The notes below the pieces were generated by a model that saw only the letters and a program-made list of their open reading frames with translations, had not been told where the DNA came from and did not search any database. From positions 476,369 to 540,368 of the forward strand of contig CAVRYH010000005.1 in NCBI GenBank assembly GCA_963725395.1: DNA of 64,000 bases, in the 5' to 3' direction. Of this stretch, positions 22,605 through 31,857 are shown one piece after another (the first letter of the stretch is position 1; the number at the start of each line of letters is the position of its first letter). Origin of the DNA: Bog-756 sp963725395. Lineage in GTDB: Bacteria; Actinomycetota; Acidimicrobiia; Acidimicrobiales; RAAP-2. Made by a program: the position numbers and the translations under genes.

Positions 22605-23596
22605 GCGCTCGGAACGGCGCCAGCACCGCCACCGAACGGCTGCGCGGCGCCTGGCGGGCCGTCACCGCCGGCGACGTCGACCTCTCGGTGGCGGTCGGCT
22701 CCCTCCGGTTGGCCAACCCGGTGATGACCGCGTCGGGGACCGCCGGCCATGCCGACGAGCTCCAGGCGTACTTCCCGTTGGGTGAGCTCGGGGCGGTGGT
22801 GGTCAAGTCGCTCTCGGCCGACCCGTGGCCCGGCAATCCCTCGCCCAGGGTCCACCAGACCGCGGCGGGGATGCTCAACAGCGTGGGCCTGCAAGGTCCC
22901 GGCGTCGAGGCGTGGGTGCGTGAGGACCTGCCCCGGCTCGCCGCCACCGGTGCCCGCGTCGTGGTGAGCATCTGGGGCCAACGGGTGGAGGACTTCGCCA
23001 AGGCCGCCGCGTCCCTCGAGGGTGTGGAGGGGTTGACCGCGCTCGAGGTCAATGTCAGCTGTCCCAATCTCGAGGACAGGCGCCGGATGTTCGCCCACTC
23101 GCCCTCGGCCACCGCCGAGGTGGTGGCCGCCGTCGGCGAGGCCTGCCCGTCCCTGCCCCGGTGGGCCAAGCTCAGCCCGACGGTGGCCGACCTCGCCGAG
23201 GTGGCCGGCGCCGCCCTCGCCGCCGGGGCCGAAGGGCTCACGCTCGTCAACACACTCTTGGCCATGGCCATCGATGTCGAGGCGCGCCGGCCGGTGCTGG
23301 GCTCGGGCGCACAGGGGGGCGGCCTGTCCGGCCCGGCCATCCACCCGGTGGCCGTTCGCTCGGTGTTCGACGTGCGGGACGCCCATCCGGAGGCGGCCAT
23401 CATCGGGGTGGGCGGCGTGATGTCCGGCACCGACGCCATCGAGCTGGTCATGGCCGGTGCCGACGCCGTCCAGATCGGCACGGCGACGTTCCGCGACCCG
23501 AGGGCACCGCACGCCGTGCTCGGTGAGATGGCGGCCTGGTGCTCCCGGCACGGTGTCCGTCGCCTCAGTGACCTGCGAGGAGTCGCCCATGGATGA
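22601..23596 (+). CDS. pyrD: Dihydroorotate dehydrogenase, class 1 (catalytic subunit)
   Basis: 331 aa. FMN barrel oxidising dihydroorotate to orotate. LANPVMTASGTAGHADEL opens the barrel, and the catalytic base is Cys in LEVNVSCPNLED, which marks class 1 (class 2 uses Ser). GVGGVMSGTDAIELVMAGAD is the phosphate-binding end. It most resembles class 1B, which normally works with the Fe-S/FAD subunit PyrK; no pyrK lies in this operon. ATG 22601 overlaps carB (ATGA) and the gene overlaps pyrF by 8 nt. Confidence 0.93.
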
Positions 23597-24446
23597 CCCC
23601 GGTGGTGTGAGTTTCGGATCCCGGGTCGCCCGCGCCGTCGGGGAGCACGGCCCCCTGTGTGCCGGCATCGACCCGTCGGTGGGGCTCCTCGACCAGTGGG
23701 GGCTCCCGACCGACGCGGGAGGCCTCCGACAGTTCGGGCTGCGCTGCGTCGAGGCCTTCGCCGGAGTGGTCCCGGTGGTCAAGCCCCAGGTGGCGTTCTT
23801 CGAGCGCTGCGGCTCAGCGGGCATGGCCGCGCTCGAGGAGGTGATCGCCGAAGCCCGGTCGGCCGGGCTGCTCGTCATCGCCGACGCCAAACGCGGTGAC
23901 ATCGGGACGACCATGGAGGCCTACGCGGCGGCGTGGCTGGGCCCTGACAGCCCCTTCGGGCCCGACGCGGTGACCGCCGTGCCCTACCTCGGGCTCGGGG
24001 CGCTCGAACCCCTCGTCGACCTGGCCGCGGCCAGCGGCCGGGGCGTGATCGTCGTGGTCCGGAGCTCCAACCCCGAGGGCCGCGCCCTCCAGAGGGCCTT
24101 GACCGGGGACGGGTCGGGACCGGCGGTCGAGGACCTGTTGTTGGGCCAGATCGCCGAGCTCAACGCCGGGGGCCTCGTCCCACCGGGGACAGTCGGCGCG
24201 GTGGTGGGTGCCACCCTGTCACCCTCGGCGTTCCCCCTCGAGCGCCTGGGAGGGCCGATCCTGGCGCCGGGCGTCGGGGCCCAGGGAGCCGGTGGGCCCG
24301 AGGTGGCCGGCCTCTTCGCCGACTGCCCGGCCGGGTCGGTGCTGGCCAGCGCCTCGCGCTCGCTCCTGGCCGCCGGACCCGAGGTGGGTGCCCTCGCCGC
24401 CGCAGCGCGCAAGGCACGCGACGAGATGGAAGACGCCCTCACCTGA
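23589..24446 (+). CDS. pyrF: Orotidine-5'-phosphate decarboxylase (type 2)
   Basis: 285 aa, the long (group 2) OMP decarboxylase common in actinobacteria; final step to UMP. The catalytic DxKxxD array appears as IADAKRGDIGTTMEAY near residue 100, with LCAGIDPSVGLL at the N-terminus and ILAPGVGAQGAGGPEV as the phosphate loop. ATG 23589 lies within the 3' end of pyrD; it is the last gene of the pyr operon and is convergent with the next gene after 30 nt. Confidence 0.95.
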   Translation: MDDPGGVSFGSRVARAVGEHGPLCAGIDPSVGLLDQWGLPTDAGGLRQFGLRCVEAFAGVVPVVKPQVAFFERCGSAGMAALEEVIAEARSAGLLVIADAKRGDIGTTMEAYAAAWLGPDSPFGPDAVTAVPYLGLGALEPLVDLAAASGRGVIVVVRSSNPEGRALQRALTGDGSGPAVEDLLLGQIAELNAGGLVPPGTVGAVVGATLSPSAFPLERLGGPILAPGVGAQGAGGPEVAGLFADCPAGSVLASASRSLLAAGPEVGALAAAARKARDEMEDALT

Positions 24447-24476
24447 GCCCGCCCGGGGGCCCGGGGCGGCCGGTGG

Positions 24477-25101
24477 TCACCGGTCGGCCGTGGGCAGGTC
24501 CTGGGCGAACTCGATGAACGGGGAGGGCGGGGAGGTACTCCTCGGGGATCTCGTCGGCCCGCTGGTAGTAGTCCACGTCGAAGATGTTCGAGACGCCACC
24601 GTCCTCGACGGTCCCACTGAGCCCGGCCTCGGTGGCGGCCAGGAAGGCCTGGCGGCCGTCCACGGTCCCCGAGGCCAGGGCCTCGTAGGTCGCCTTGGGC
24701 ACCCGGGCGACGAGGGAGTAGACGCACCCGTCCCGCGTCTCGCCGACCCGTCTCCCGAGCATGCAATGGTGGCTGCCGTCGTCGATGGCGTAGACCGCCG
24801 CGTCGCCGGAGCCCACGCAGGCCCGGATCCGCTCGGGGTGGCCCAGGTGGAACCACTGCTCGTGCCGCCGCTCCTTCATGGCCCACAGGGGACTCGACGG
24901 GATGATCCCCTCGGGCTCGTCCTCCTCCAGCGGGGTGGCGTTCTCGGGCGCGGTGACCGGGAAGGTGGTGGCGGCCGTGGCCGGGGTGAAGTGGAGCTGT
25001 CCGTCCGCCCTCGACTGGAACAGCTCTGCTCCGGTTTCCTCCTCGGTCCTGTCCCCGTCCCGACCTCCGGCCTCGCCCCCGGGTTGGTCTGCGTCGCCCA
25101 C
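24477..25101 (-). CDS. Unknown protein, C-terminal frameshift
   Basis: About 207 aa when corrected; not recognised. After a Glu/Gly/Asp-rich N-terminus of 35 residues the folded part contains LWAMKERRHEQWFHLGHPER, IRACVGSGDAAVYAIDDGSH and SNIFDVDYYQRADEIPEEYL. The given frame then runs on to a Pro-rich end at 24439, but removing one base from the G run at 24520-24523 gives a sensible end (FIEFAQDLPTADR, stop 24477). GTG 25101 is supported by GAGGAG 7 nt upstream. It is downstream of pxpBC on the same strand, but a shared function is not shown. Confidence 0.55.
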
Positions 25102-25237
25102 TACTGGCTCCTCTCGTCGTGCGGGACGCCCCGAGACCCGCGTCCTGCGTCTGCACACCCTCGCGCACCGGGACCACCATGCTGGCACGGGGGAGGGGTC
25201 GAAGTTCACCGACCGACCCACCGCCCCCATCCCGGGC

Positions 25238-26944
25238 TCAGGTGCCCGCCTCGGTGGGGAACCAGCCCGACACCCTCGTCGACAGTGACCGCTCCCGCTC
25301 GGTGGCGATCCGACCCGCCTCGACCAGACCGACCTCGACGAAGCAGATCGCGTCACCCGGTCCGAGCTGCCCGAGGACGGGCAGGTCGGCGGCGATCACG
25401 CAGCCGATGACCGGATACCCGCCGACCGTGGCGTGATCGGGCAGGAGGATGATCGGTCGGCCGTCCGGTGGCACCTGGATCGCGCCGGTGACCATGCCCG
25501 TCGACGGGATCGCCGCGGACTCGTCCATCGCCAGAGGGTCGGGACCGGTGAGTCGCAACCCGACCCGGTTCGAGTCGGGGGCGACGACCCAGCTCCGGGT
25601 GATCAGGTGCTCCCACGCCGCCGCACCCGCCGTCCGGTGGGGACCGGGTACCACCCTCACCACCGAGGAGGCGTCGCCGCGTCTGGCCCCGGGCTGGGCC
25701 AGCGCCCCGTGCGGCCGGGTCGGCCGGCCGAGCCCCAGCCGGTCACCGACCGTCAGCGGGCCGGGACCGAGCCCCACCAGCACATCGGACGACCGGGAGC
25801 CGACCGTGCGAGGCGTGTCGAACCCACCGGCCACGGCCAGGTAGGCACGCATGCCGCTGCGGATCCGACCGACCTCGAGGACCTGGCCCGATCCGACGGG
25901 CGTCACGGCACCGTCGTGGCACCGAAGGCCGTCGATGGTCAGGTCGGCGGCGCCGGACGCGCCGGCCACCACGGTGACGTGTGCGGGGGCGGCGAACCGG
26001 AGGGTCGGCCCCGAGACCGTGATCTCGAGCGCGGCGGCCCGGTCGTCGTTGCCCACCAGGCGGTTGGCCAACACGAAGGCCTCCGGGTCGGCGGGGCCGG
26101 CACGGGGGACACCGAGGACGGCCGCCGACTCCCGACCGCCGTCCTGGATCAAGGTCAAAAAGCCGGGCTGTACGACCTCGACCCATCGGGGGCCCGGGGG
26201 GGTGAGTGTCGACCGGGTGCCTGGGACGGTCCCCACCCGCGTGGCCGCGTGGTCCCCGACGAGGCCGGCGCCGGAACCCACCGACCGGAAGCGGACGAGG
26301 TCGCCGGGACGGAGGCGGGCGTAGGGGGGCCGGTCCGGGTCGAACAGCGTGACCGAGGTGCGACCGAGGAGCATCCAGCCACCCGGCGTCGCCCCGGGGT
26401 AGACCGAGGCGAACCCACCGGCGAGCGCCACCGACCCGGCCGGCACCGTCGGACGGGGGGTGGGGCGGCGTCGGATCCCGGCCAGGGGGCCCGGCAGCCC
26501 CACCAGGTAGGGGAAGCCGGGGGCGAACCCGAGGAAGGCGACCTGGAGCTCGCCGGCGGTCAGCAGCTCGGCGACCTCGGCCGGGGTGGCGCCGACGGTC
26601 GCTGCCACCTCTTCGAGGTCCGGGCCGTCGAACACCACGGGGATCTCGACGACAGGGCGGGCCCGGGATCGGTGGGTGGGGGTCGGCGTGCGACCAGCGC
26701 CCGGGTGGTCGACGACTCCCGCCACCAGGCCCGCGGTCCAGGCTGCCGCGGGTCCGTCGGTGGGACAGTGATCGAGATGGACCACCACGGTGGCCAGGCC
26801 CACCACGACGTCGTCGATGCCGAACGGGACCGATCCCGACCCGAGGGCCGTCTCGACGACAGACGCCACGCGGTGGGCCAGCGCGACGTCGGGCACCTCG
26901 ACGAGCAGGGCGCGGTCGCCGTAGGGGCGGACCGTCCAGTTCAT
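25238..26944 (-). CDS. pxpBC: 5-oxoprolinase subunits PxpB-PxpC fusion
   Basis: 568 aa. ATP-dependent 5-oxoprolinase with both carboxylase-like subunits in one chain. Residues about 1-235 are PxpB (KipI-like: VRPYGDRALLVEVPD, QVAFLGFAPGFPYLVGLP, VPAGSVALAGGFASVYP). Residues about 255-568 are PxpC (KipA-like: VVQPGFLTLIQDGGRE, GVPRAGPADPEAFVLANRLV, and a late PDHATVGGYPVIG). With PxpA it hydrolyses pyroglutamate to glutamate. ATG 26944 overlaps the pxpA stop by 4 nt (ATGA). The domains are usually separate genes, though fusions are known. Confidence 0.92.
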   Translation of the reverse strand: MNWTVRPYGDRALLVEVPDVALAHRVASVVETALGSGSVPFGIDDVVVGLATVVVHLDHCPTDGPAAAWTAGLVAGVVDHPGAGRTPTPTHRSRARPVVEIPVVFDGPDLEEVAATVGATPAEVAELLTAGELQVAFLGFAPGFPYLVGLPGPLAGIRRRPTPRPTVPAGSVALAGGFASVYPGATPGGWMLLGRTSVTLFDPDRPPYARLRPGDLVRFRSVGSGAGLVGDHAATRVGTVPGTRSTLTPPGPRWVEVVQPGFLTLIQDGGRESAAVLGVPRAGPADPEAFVLANRLVGNDDRAAALEITVSGPTLRFAAPAHVTVVAGASGAADLTIDGLRCHDGAVTPVGSGQVLEVGRIRSGMRAYLAVAGGFDTPRTVGSRSSDVLVGLGPGPLTVGDRLGLGRPTRPHGALAQPGARRGDASSVVRVVPGPHRTAGAAAWEHLITRSWVVAPDSNRVGLRLTGPDPLAMDESAAIPSTGMVTGAIQVPPDGRPIILLPDHATVGGYPVIGCVIAADLPVLGQLGPGDAICFVEVGLVEAGRIATERERSLSTRVSGWFPTEAGT

Positions 26945-27744
26945 GTCGGATCCCGTGGTCGCGGACCCGGCTCGGCCGCAGGCTCGGACCGGCGCGGCAG
27001 GAACGGCGCCAGGGTGATGCCCGCGTCCTCGAGCCACGCCCGTACGGCGTGAGCGGTGACGTCGGCGCCGGGGGCGTCGCCGTGGACGCACAGGGTCTCG
27101 GCCTCGACGGCGGTCCACGTCCCGTCCACCGCGTCCACCCCACCGCGGCGGGCGAAGGCGACCGCCCGTCGTCCGGCCACCTCGGGATCGTCGATGACGG
27201 CACCGGGGGACCCTCGCGGCACCAGCCGACCCGGTGCGGCATAGCCCCGGTCGGGGAAGGCCTCGAGCACCACGCGGACACCGGCGGCCCGGGCGGCGGG
27301 CACCACCACCGATCCCGACTGGGCCACCAGCACCCGGCCGCCCAGGACGAGCATGGCCTCGACCACAGTCCCGGCGACCGCCGGGTCGGTGGCCATCAGG
27401 TTGTAGAGCGCCCCGTGGGGCTTGACGAACTCGACCTCGCCCCCGACGGCACCCACCTCCTCGTCGAGGATCCCGAACTGCTCGGCGATGTCGTCGACCA
27501 GGCGGGCCCGGCCGACCTCGAGTGCCCGGCGACCGAAGCCCGGACGGTCCCGGAACGAGACGTGGGCGCCGATGACGACACCCCGCTCGCGGCAGGCCAC
27601 CGCCGTCTCCCGCATCACCCGCCGGTTCCCGGCGTGGAAGCCGCACGCCAGGCTGGCACTGGTGACGGCGTCGAGGATCCTCAGGTCCGAGCGGGTGAGG
27701 GCCTCCCCCTCGGCGACGTCGGCATTGAGGTCGATCTCGCGCAC
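26941..27744 (-). CDS. pxpA: 5-oxoprolinase subunit PxpA (LamB/YcsF family)
   Basis: 267 aa. REIDLNADVAEGEALTRSDL at the N-terminus, ASLACGFHAGNRRVMRETAV, GAHVSFRDRPGFGRR and VKPHGALYNLMATD are diagnostic LamB/YcsF motifs with His/Asp active-site residues. I chose GTG 27744 over TTG 27762 because it puts IDLNAD at the usual position and GATACT ends 6 nt before it. Translationally coupled to pxpBC. Confidence 0.94.
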   Translation of the reverse strand: MREIDLNADVAEGEALTRSDLRILDAVTSASLACGFHAGNRRVMRETAVACRERGVVIGAHVSFRDRPGFGRRALEVGRARLVDDIAEQFGILDEEVGAVGGEVEFVKPHGALYNLMATDPAVAGTVVEAMLVLGGRVLVAQSGSVVVPAARAAGVRVVLEAFPDRGYAAPGRLVPRGSPGAVIDDPEVAGRRAVAFARRGGVDAVDGTWTAVEAETLCVHGDAPGADVTAHAVRAWLEDAGITLAPFLPRRSEPAAEPGPRPRDPT

Positions 27745-27750
27745 CGTCCC

Positions 27751-27756
27751 AGTATC
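27751..27756 (-). promoter_or_regulatory. -10 box for pxpA
   Basis: GATACT on the minus strand, 6 nt before GTG 27744. It fits a leaderless start and supports the shorter PxpA. Confidence 0.4.
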
Positions 27757-27864
27757 GGCCAACGACGGCGGGGGGCGGCGGTCGAGAGCCCGGAGACGCC
27801 CGACCTGGGCCCACCGGGCACGGGTCCCTCGGCACGGTCACATGACCAGGGCCCAAAGAGGCGC

Positions 27865-27870
27865 TATCGT
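27865..27870 (+). promoter_or_regulatory. -10 box for leaderless mihF transcript
   Basis: TATCGT, then 7 nt, then ATG 27878. The 133-nt region between pxpA and mihF carries both divergent promoters. Confidence 0.55.
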
Positions 27871-27877
27871 TCCGACC

Positions 27878-28195
27878 ATGCCGCAACCGCCCGCACTCAC
27901 TCCCGAACAGCGCCAGGCCGCCCTGGCCAAGGCCGCCAAGGTCCGCCGCGAGCGGGCTGAGGTGAAAGAGAAGCTCAAACTCGGATCGATCACGTTGTCG
28001 GAACTGCTCACGACAGCCGACTCGAACGAGACCGTCGGAAAGATGAAAGTGCTCTCCGTGCTCGAGTCGCTCCCCGGCTTGGGCAAGGTGAAGGCCCGCC
28101 GTCTCATGGACACCGTCGGGATCAGCGAGAGCCGCCGCCTGCAGGGGCTCGGGAGCAACCAGCGCGAGTCGCTCCTGCGCGAGACCGCTCGCTGA
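27878..28195 (+). CDS. mihF: Integration host factor, actinobacterial type (mIHF)
   Basis: 105 aa nucleoid-associated DNA-binding protein. A helical basic N-terminus (QRQAALAKAAKVRRERAEVK) is followed by a helix-two-turn-helix region with VLESLPGLGKVKARRLMDTV and a C-terminal LGSNQRESLLRET. Gene order mihF-gmk-rpoZ-coaBC-metK-priA is a conserved actinobacterial block. Leaderless ATG 27878; the TGA stop overlaps the presumed CTG start of gmk. Confidence 0.93.
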   Translation: MPQPPALTPEQRQAALAKAAKVRRERAEVKEKLKLGSITLSELLTTADSNETVGKMKVLSVLESLPGLGKVKARRLMDTVGISESRRLQGLGSNQRESLLRETAR

Positions 28196-28779
28196 GCAAA
28201 GAGGCGTCGCGGCGGTCCGGCGCACGCCCCGGTCCGCTGCTGTTCGTACTGTTCGGGCCTGGTGGTGCCGGCAAGGGGACGGTCGCCGACCGGTTGGTCG
28301 CCGACGATCCGACACTGTGGCTCAACCGTTCATGGACCACCAGGGACCGTCGGCCGGCGGAGCCCGCTGATGCCTACGTGTTCGTCGACCGGCCGACCTT
28401 CGAGCGTCGGGTCGAGGCCGGTGGCTTCTTCGAGTGGGCCGAGTTCCTGGGCAACCTCTACGGGAGCCCGATGCCCGAGCCGCCGGCGGGAAGCGACGTG
28501 CTCTTGGAGATCGACCTGCAGGGAGCGCGCCAGGTCCGGGAGCTGCGGCCGGACGCCACGCTGATCCTGTTGCGGCCTCCGTCGCTCGAGGCCCAAGAGG
28601 CCCGGCTCCGGGCCCGAGGGGACAACGACGAGCACATCGCCAGGCGACTGGCGACCGGGGCCGAGGAGGAGCGTGAGGGTCGTCTCATCGCCGACGAGGT
28701 GGTGGTCAATCACGACGTGACGCAAGCCACGGCCGAAGTGGCCGGTATAGTGGGGCGTTACCGTTCGGCGCGCCGGTGA
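28192..28779 (+). CDS. gmk: Guanylate kinase, probable CTG start
   Basis: 195 aa from CTG 28192. Phosphorylates GMP to GDP. The P-loop FGPGGAGKGTVADRL lies at about residues 22-36, and RSWTTRDRRPAEPADAYVFV, FFEWAEFLGNLYGSP and LLEIDLQGARQVREL are GMP-binding and core motifs. No ATG, GTG or TTG occurs in frame between the upstream stop and the P-loop; the first, TTG 28294, falls after it and would destroy the ATP site. CTG at 28192 forms CTGAGC with the mihF stop TGA, the same layout as three other genes here. Confidence 0.9.
   Translation: MSKEASRRSGARPGPLLFVLFGPGGAGKGTVADRLVADDPTLWLNRSWTTRDRRPAEPADAYVFVDRPTFERRVEAGGFFEWAEFLGNLYGSPMPEPPAGSDVLLEIDLQGARQVRELRPDATLILLRPPSLEAQEARLRARGDNDEHIARRLATGAEEEREGRLIADEVVVNHDVTQATAEVAGIVGRYRSARR
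28746..28751 (+). promoter_or_regulatory. Possible -10 box for rpoZ
   Basis: TATAGT near the 3' end of gmk; would give an rpoZ leader of about 120 nt. -35 not evident. Confidence 0.35.
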
Positions 28780-28880
28780 GGTGTAGCCGGAGCCGAGGGA
28801 CGGATGTCGCACGGGAACGCGGCCCCGGACCTGGTTCCGCGGACGGATCGTCAATCGACTATCGACCCTGAAGGATCGTG

Positions 28881-29240
28881 ATGGCCCAGACTCAGACCAC
28901 GCTCATGGACCCGCCGATCGAGGAGCTCCTCGACAAGGTCGATTCGAAGTTCACCCTGGTGGCGCTGGCCTCCCGGAGGGCGCGTCAGGTCAACAGCTAC
29001 TACAACTCCCTCGGCGAGGGGCTCGGCGTGGTCGTGCCGCCCCAGGTGGCGTCGGCTTCGGGCAAGCCCCTGTCCATCGCGTTCGAGGAGGTGGCGGCGG
29101 GCAAGGCCACCTACACCCGTCCCGATCCCGAGGAGCTCGCCCTAGCCGAGGCGGCGGCCCTGGCCCTGTTGGAGGCCGACGGCGCCGACACCGCGGCGGT
29201 CGAGGACGGCCTGGCCATCCCCGATCCGGGCGACCAGTAG
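28881..29240 (+). CDS. rpoZ: RNA polymerase omega subunit
   Basis: 119 aa. MDPPIEELLDKVDSKFTLVALASRRARQVN is the omega core that clamps beta', and FEEVAAGKATY closes it. The last 35 residues are an Ala/Glu/Asp-rich tail beyond the usual omega length. ATG 28881 has AAGGA a few nt upstream; a GTG codon immediately precedes it. Located between gmk and coaBC as in most actinobacteria. Confidence 0.94.
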   Translation: MAQTQTTLMDPPIEELLDKVDSKFTLVALASRRARQVNSYYNSLGEGLGVVVPPQVASASGKPLSIAFEEVAAGKATYTRPDPEELALAEAAALALLEADGADTAAVEDGLAIPDPGDQ

Positions 29241-29318
29241 CCGACCGGACCTGAACGAACCCCGGGGCGGGTCGCCGATGAGCACGAGCGGGGAGGCCGG
29301 CACCGGGGTGGCCCACCC

Positions 29319-30548
29319 ATGACCACCACTCCCGAAGAACGAGCCCCCTTCGTCGTCCTCGGGGTCTCGGCGGGGATCGCCGCCTACAAGGCGATCGACG
29401 TCTGCCGCCGGTTGGTCGACGCGGGGGTGCACGTCGCACCGGTGCTCACCGAACGGGCCACCCGGTTCGTGGGCCGGGCCACGTTCGACGCCCTCGGCTC
29501 CGAGCCCACCCAGTCGAGCCTGTGGGACGAGGCGTCGCCGATCCCGCACACCCGGCTCGGCCAGCGCGCCGACCTGGTCGTGGTGGTGCCGGCCACCGTC
29601 GATCTCCTCGCCCGTTACGCCGGAGGACTGGCCGACGACCTCTTGACCGCCACGCTGGTGGCCACCAGGGCACCCGTCGTGGTCTGTCCGGCCATGCACA
29701 CCGAGATGTGGGAACACCCGGCCGTCCAGCACAACCTGTCGGTCCTGCGGTCACGGGGTGTCACCGTGGTGCCACCCGAGGAGGGCCGCCTGGCCGGAGG
29801 CGACGACGGGCCCGGTCGACTGGCCGACCCCTCGGTGATCGTGGCCACCGTGCTTCGCATGCTCGCAGAAGCCTCGTCCGGTGACGAGCGCGGTACCGAT
29901 CTCGACGGCGTCAGGGTGGTGGTGTCGGCCGGTGGCACCCGTGAGCCGATCGACCCGGTCCGCTTCATCACCAACCGCTCCTCCGGCAAGCAGGGCCACG
30001 CGCTGGCCGAGGCGGCCCGGCGGAGGGGTGCGACGGTCACGCTGATCACCGCCAGCGGGCAGCCGGTGGCCGCCGGGGTGACCGTGCAGCGGGTCGAGAC
30101 GGCGGCGGACATGGAGGCGGCCGTACTGGCCCATGCCGGCCGGTCCGACGTGGTGGTCATGGCGGCCGCCGTCGCCGACTTCCGCCCCAAGGTGGCGACC
30201 GACACCAAGCTGCGCAAGACCGACGGCGTGCCCGACCTGGTCCTCGAGGCGACGCCCGACATCCTCGCCGAGCTCGGCCGGAGACGCCGGCCCGGGCAGG
30301 TGCTGGTGGGGTTTGCCGCGGAGACCGACCGGGTCCCGGAGCGGGCCACGGCCAAGCTGGCGGCCAAGGGGGTCGACCTGATGGTGGCCAACGACGTGTC
30401 GGCACCGGGGGCGGGCTTCGACCACGACACCAACGAGGTGACCATCTTCGGCTCCGATGGATCGGTGACCCCCGTGCCCCTCCGCTCCAAGGATGCGGTG
30501 GCCGACGCCGTTTTGGATAGAGTGAGCGCGCTGTTGCCACCGCAATGA
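29319..30548 (+). CDS. coaBC: CoaBC: phosphopantothenoylcysteine synthetase/decarboxylase
   Basis: 409 aa bifunctional coenzyme A enzyme. The N-terminal CoaC flavoprotein (about 1-185) carries VLGVSAGIAAYKAIDVCRRL, IPHTRLGQRADLVVVVPAT and CPAMHTEMWEHPAV with the catalytic-site Cys/His/Met motif. The C-terminal CoaB half has VVSAGGTREPIDPVRFITN, RSSGKQGHALAEAA and VVMAAAVADFRPK (CTP and phosphopantothenate binding). ATG 29319 lies 78 nt after rpoZ. Confidence 0.96.
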   Translation: MTTTPEERAPFVVLGVSAGIAAYKAIDVCRRLVDAGVHVAPVLTERATRFVGRATFDALGSEPTQSSLWDEASPIPHTRLGQRADLVVVVPATVDLLARYAGGLADDLLTATLVATRAPVVVCPAMHTEMWEHPAVQHNLSVLRSRGVTVVPPEEGRLAGGDDGPGRLADPSVIVATVLRMLAEASSGDERGTDLDGVRVVVSAGGTREPIDPVRFITNRSSGKQGHALAEAARRRGATVTLITASGQPVAAGVTVQRVETAADMEAAVLAHAGRSDVVVMAAAVADFRPKVATDTKLRKTDGVPDLVLEATPDILAELGRRRRPGQVLVGFAAETDRVPERATAKLAAKGVDLMVANDVSAPGAGFDHDTNEVTIFGSDGSVTPVPLRSKDAVADAVLDRVSALLPPQ

Positions 30549-30660
30549 CGGACACGTCAGCGGGTGGCCGGCGGCCGGACCGGCGCCATCGGGGCAGCGC
30601 GGCCGGTCAGTGCCGTGGGTGCGAGCCCCCGACCAGAGACCCATCAGGAGGGATCAACCC

Positions 30661-31857
30661 GTGAGCAGCCGATACACCTTCACGTCGGAGTCGGTGACCG
30701 AAGGCCATCCCGACAAGATGGCCGACCAGATCTCCGACTCCGTCCTCGACGCCATGCTCAATGACGACCCGGAGAGCCGGGTGGCCTGCGAGACGCTGCT
30801 CACGACGGGCCTGGTCCTGGTGGCGGGGGAGATCACGACGTCGACATACGTGGACATCCCCAAGCTGGTGCGTCAGACGGTGTTGGACATCGGGTACGAC
30901 GACGACGCCTACGGTATCGACGGCAACACCTGCGGGGTCATCGTCGCCCTGGACGAGCAGTCGCCCGACATCGGCCAGGGGGTGGACAACGCCTTCGAGG
31001 TGCGGGCGGGGACCGGCGGCGAGGACGTGCTCAACGCCCAGGGCGCCGGGGACCAGGGGATGATGTTCGGTTACGCCTGCGACGAGACGCCTGACCTGAT
31101 GCCGCTCCCCATCTGGCTGGCCCACCGCCTGGCCCAGCGCCTGGCCCAGGTCCGTCGGGTGGGCGTGCTTCCCTACCTGCGCCCCGACGGGAAGACCCAG
31201 GTGAGCGTCACCTACGAGGACGGCCGACCGGTCGCTCTCGAGACGGTGCTCATCTCGACCCAGCACGACCCCGGGGTGGACCTCGAGACCCTGTTGCTCC
31301 CCGACCTCCGGGACAACGTGATCAACCCGCTGCTCCCGCCGGAGCTGGACGCCGACAACCTGCGCATCCTGGCCAACCCGACCGGCGTGTTCGAGCTGGG
31401 CGGCCCCCACGCCGACACCGGGCTCACCGGCCGGAAGATCATCGTGGACACCTACGGGGGCATGGCACGCCACGGCGGTGGGGCCTTCTCGGGCAAGGAC
31501 CCGTCCAAGGTCGACCGTTCGGCGGCCTACGCGGCCCGTTGGGTGGCGAAGAACCTGGTGGCGGCCGGCGCGGCCACGCGCTGCGAGGTGCAGGTGGCGT
31601 ACGCCATCGGTGTGGCCAGGCCGGTTTCGGTGCTGGTGGAGACCTTCGGGACCGAACGGGTGTCTCCCGGTCGGATCGCCGAGGTGGTGGACGAGGTCTT
31701 CGACCTGCGGCCTGCCGCCATCGTGCGGGACCTCGACCTCAAGCGGCCCATCTACCGCAAGACGGCGGCCTACGGCCACTTCGGCCGCTCCGACAAGGAG
31801 TTCACGTGGGAGGACACGACGCGGGCCGATGACCTGAAGCAGGCCCTCGGGCTCTGA
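30661..31857 (+). CDS. metK: S-adenosylmethionine synthetase
   Basis: 398 aa. Makes SAM from methionine and ATP. TSESVTEGHPDKMADQISDS (ATP-site His), GAGDQGMMFGYACDETP and the loop GGGAFSGKDPSKVDRSAAY are family signatures. GTG 30661 follows AGGAGG by 9 nt. The 112-nt leader contains an inverted pair GTGGGT/ACCCAT just before the ribosome site but matches no SAM riboswitch class I know. The stop TGA overlaps the presumed CTG start of priA. Confidence 0.96.
   Translation: MSSRYTFTSESVTEGHPDKMADQISDSVLDAMLNDDPESRVACETLLTTGLVLVAGEITTSTYVDIPKLVRQTVLDIGYDDDAYGIDGNTCGVIVALDEQSPDIGQGVDNAFEVRAGTGGEDVLNAQGAGDQGMMFGYACDETPDLMPLPIWLAHRLAQRLAQVRRVGVLPYLRPDGKTQVSVTYEDGRPVALETVLISTQHDPGVDLETLLLPDLRDNVINPLLPPELDADNLRILANPTGVFELGGPHADTGLTGRKIIVDTYGGMARHGGGAFSGKDPSKVDRSAAYAARWVAKNLVAAGAATRCEVQVAYAIGVARPVSVLVETFGTERVSPGRIAEVVDEVFDLRPAAIVRDLDLKRPIYRKTAAYGHFGRSDKEFTWEDTTRADDLKQALGL

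Noticed and set aside
28294..28296. TTG as the gmk start
   Set aside because: It lies after the P-loop and would remove the ATP-binding site.
30518..30523. TAGAGT as a metK promoter
   Set aside because: Lies in the coaBC 3' end with no clear -35; metK may simply be co-transcribed.
30549..30660. SAM riboswitch before metK
   Set aside because: Some stems can be drawn (GTGGGT/ACCCAT), but none of the conserved core sequences of known SAM classes is present.
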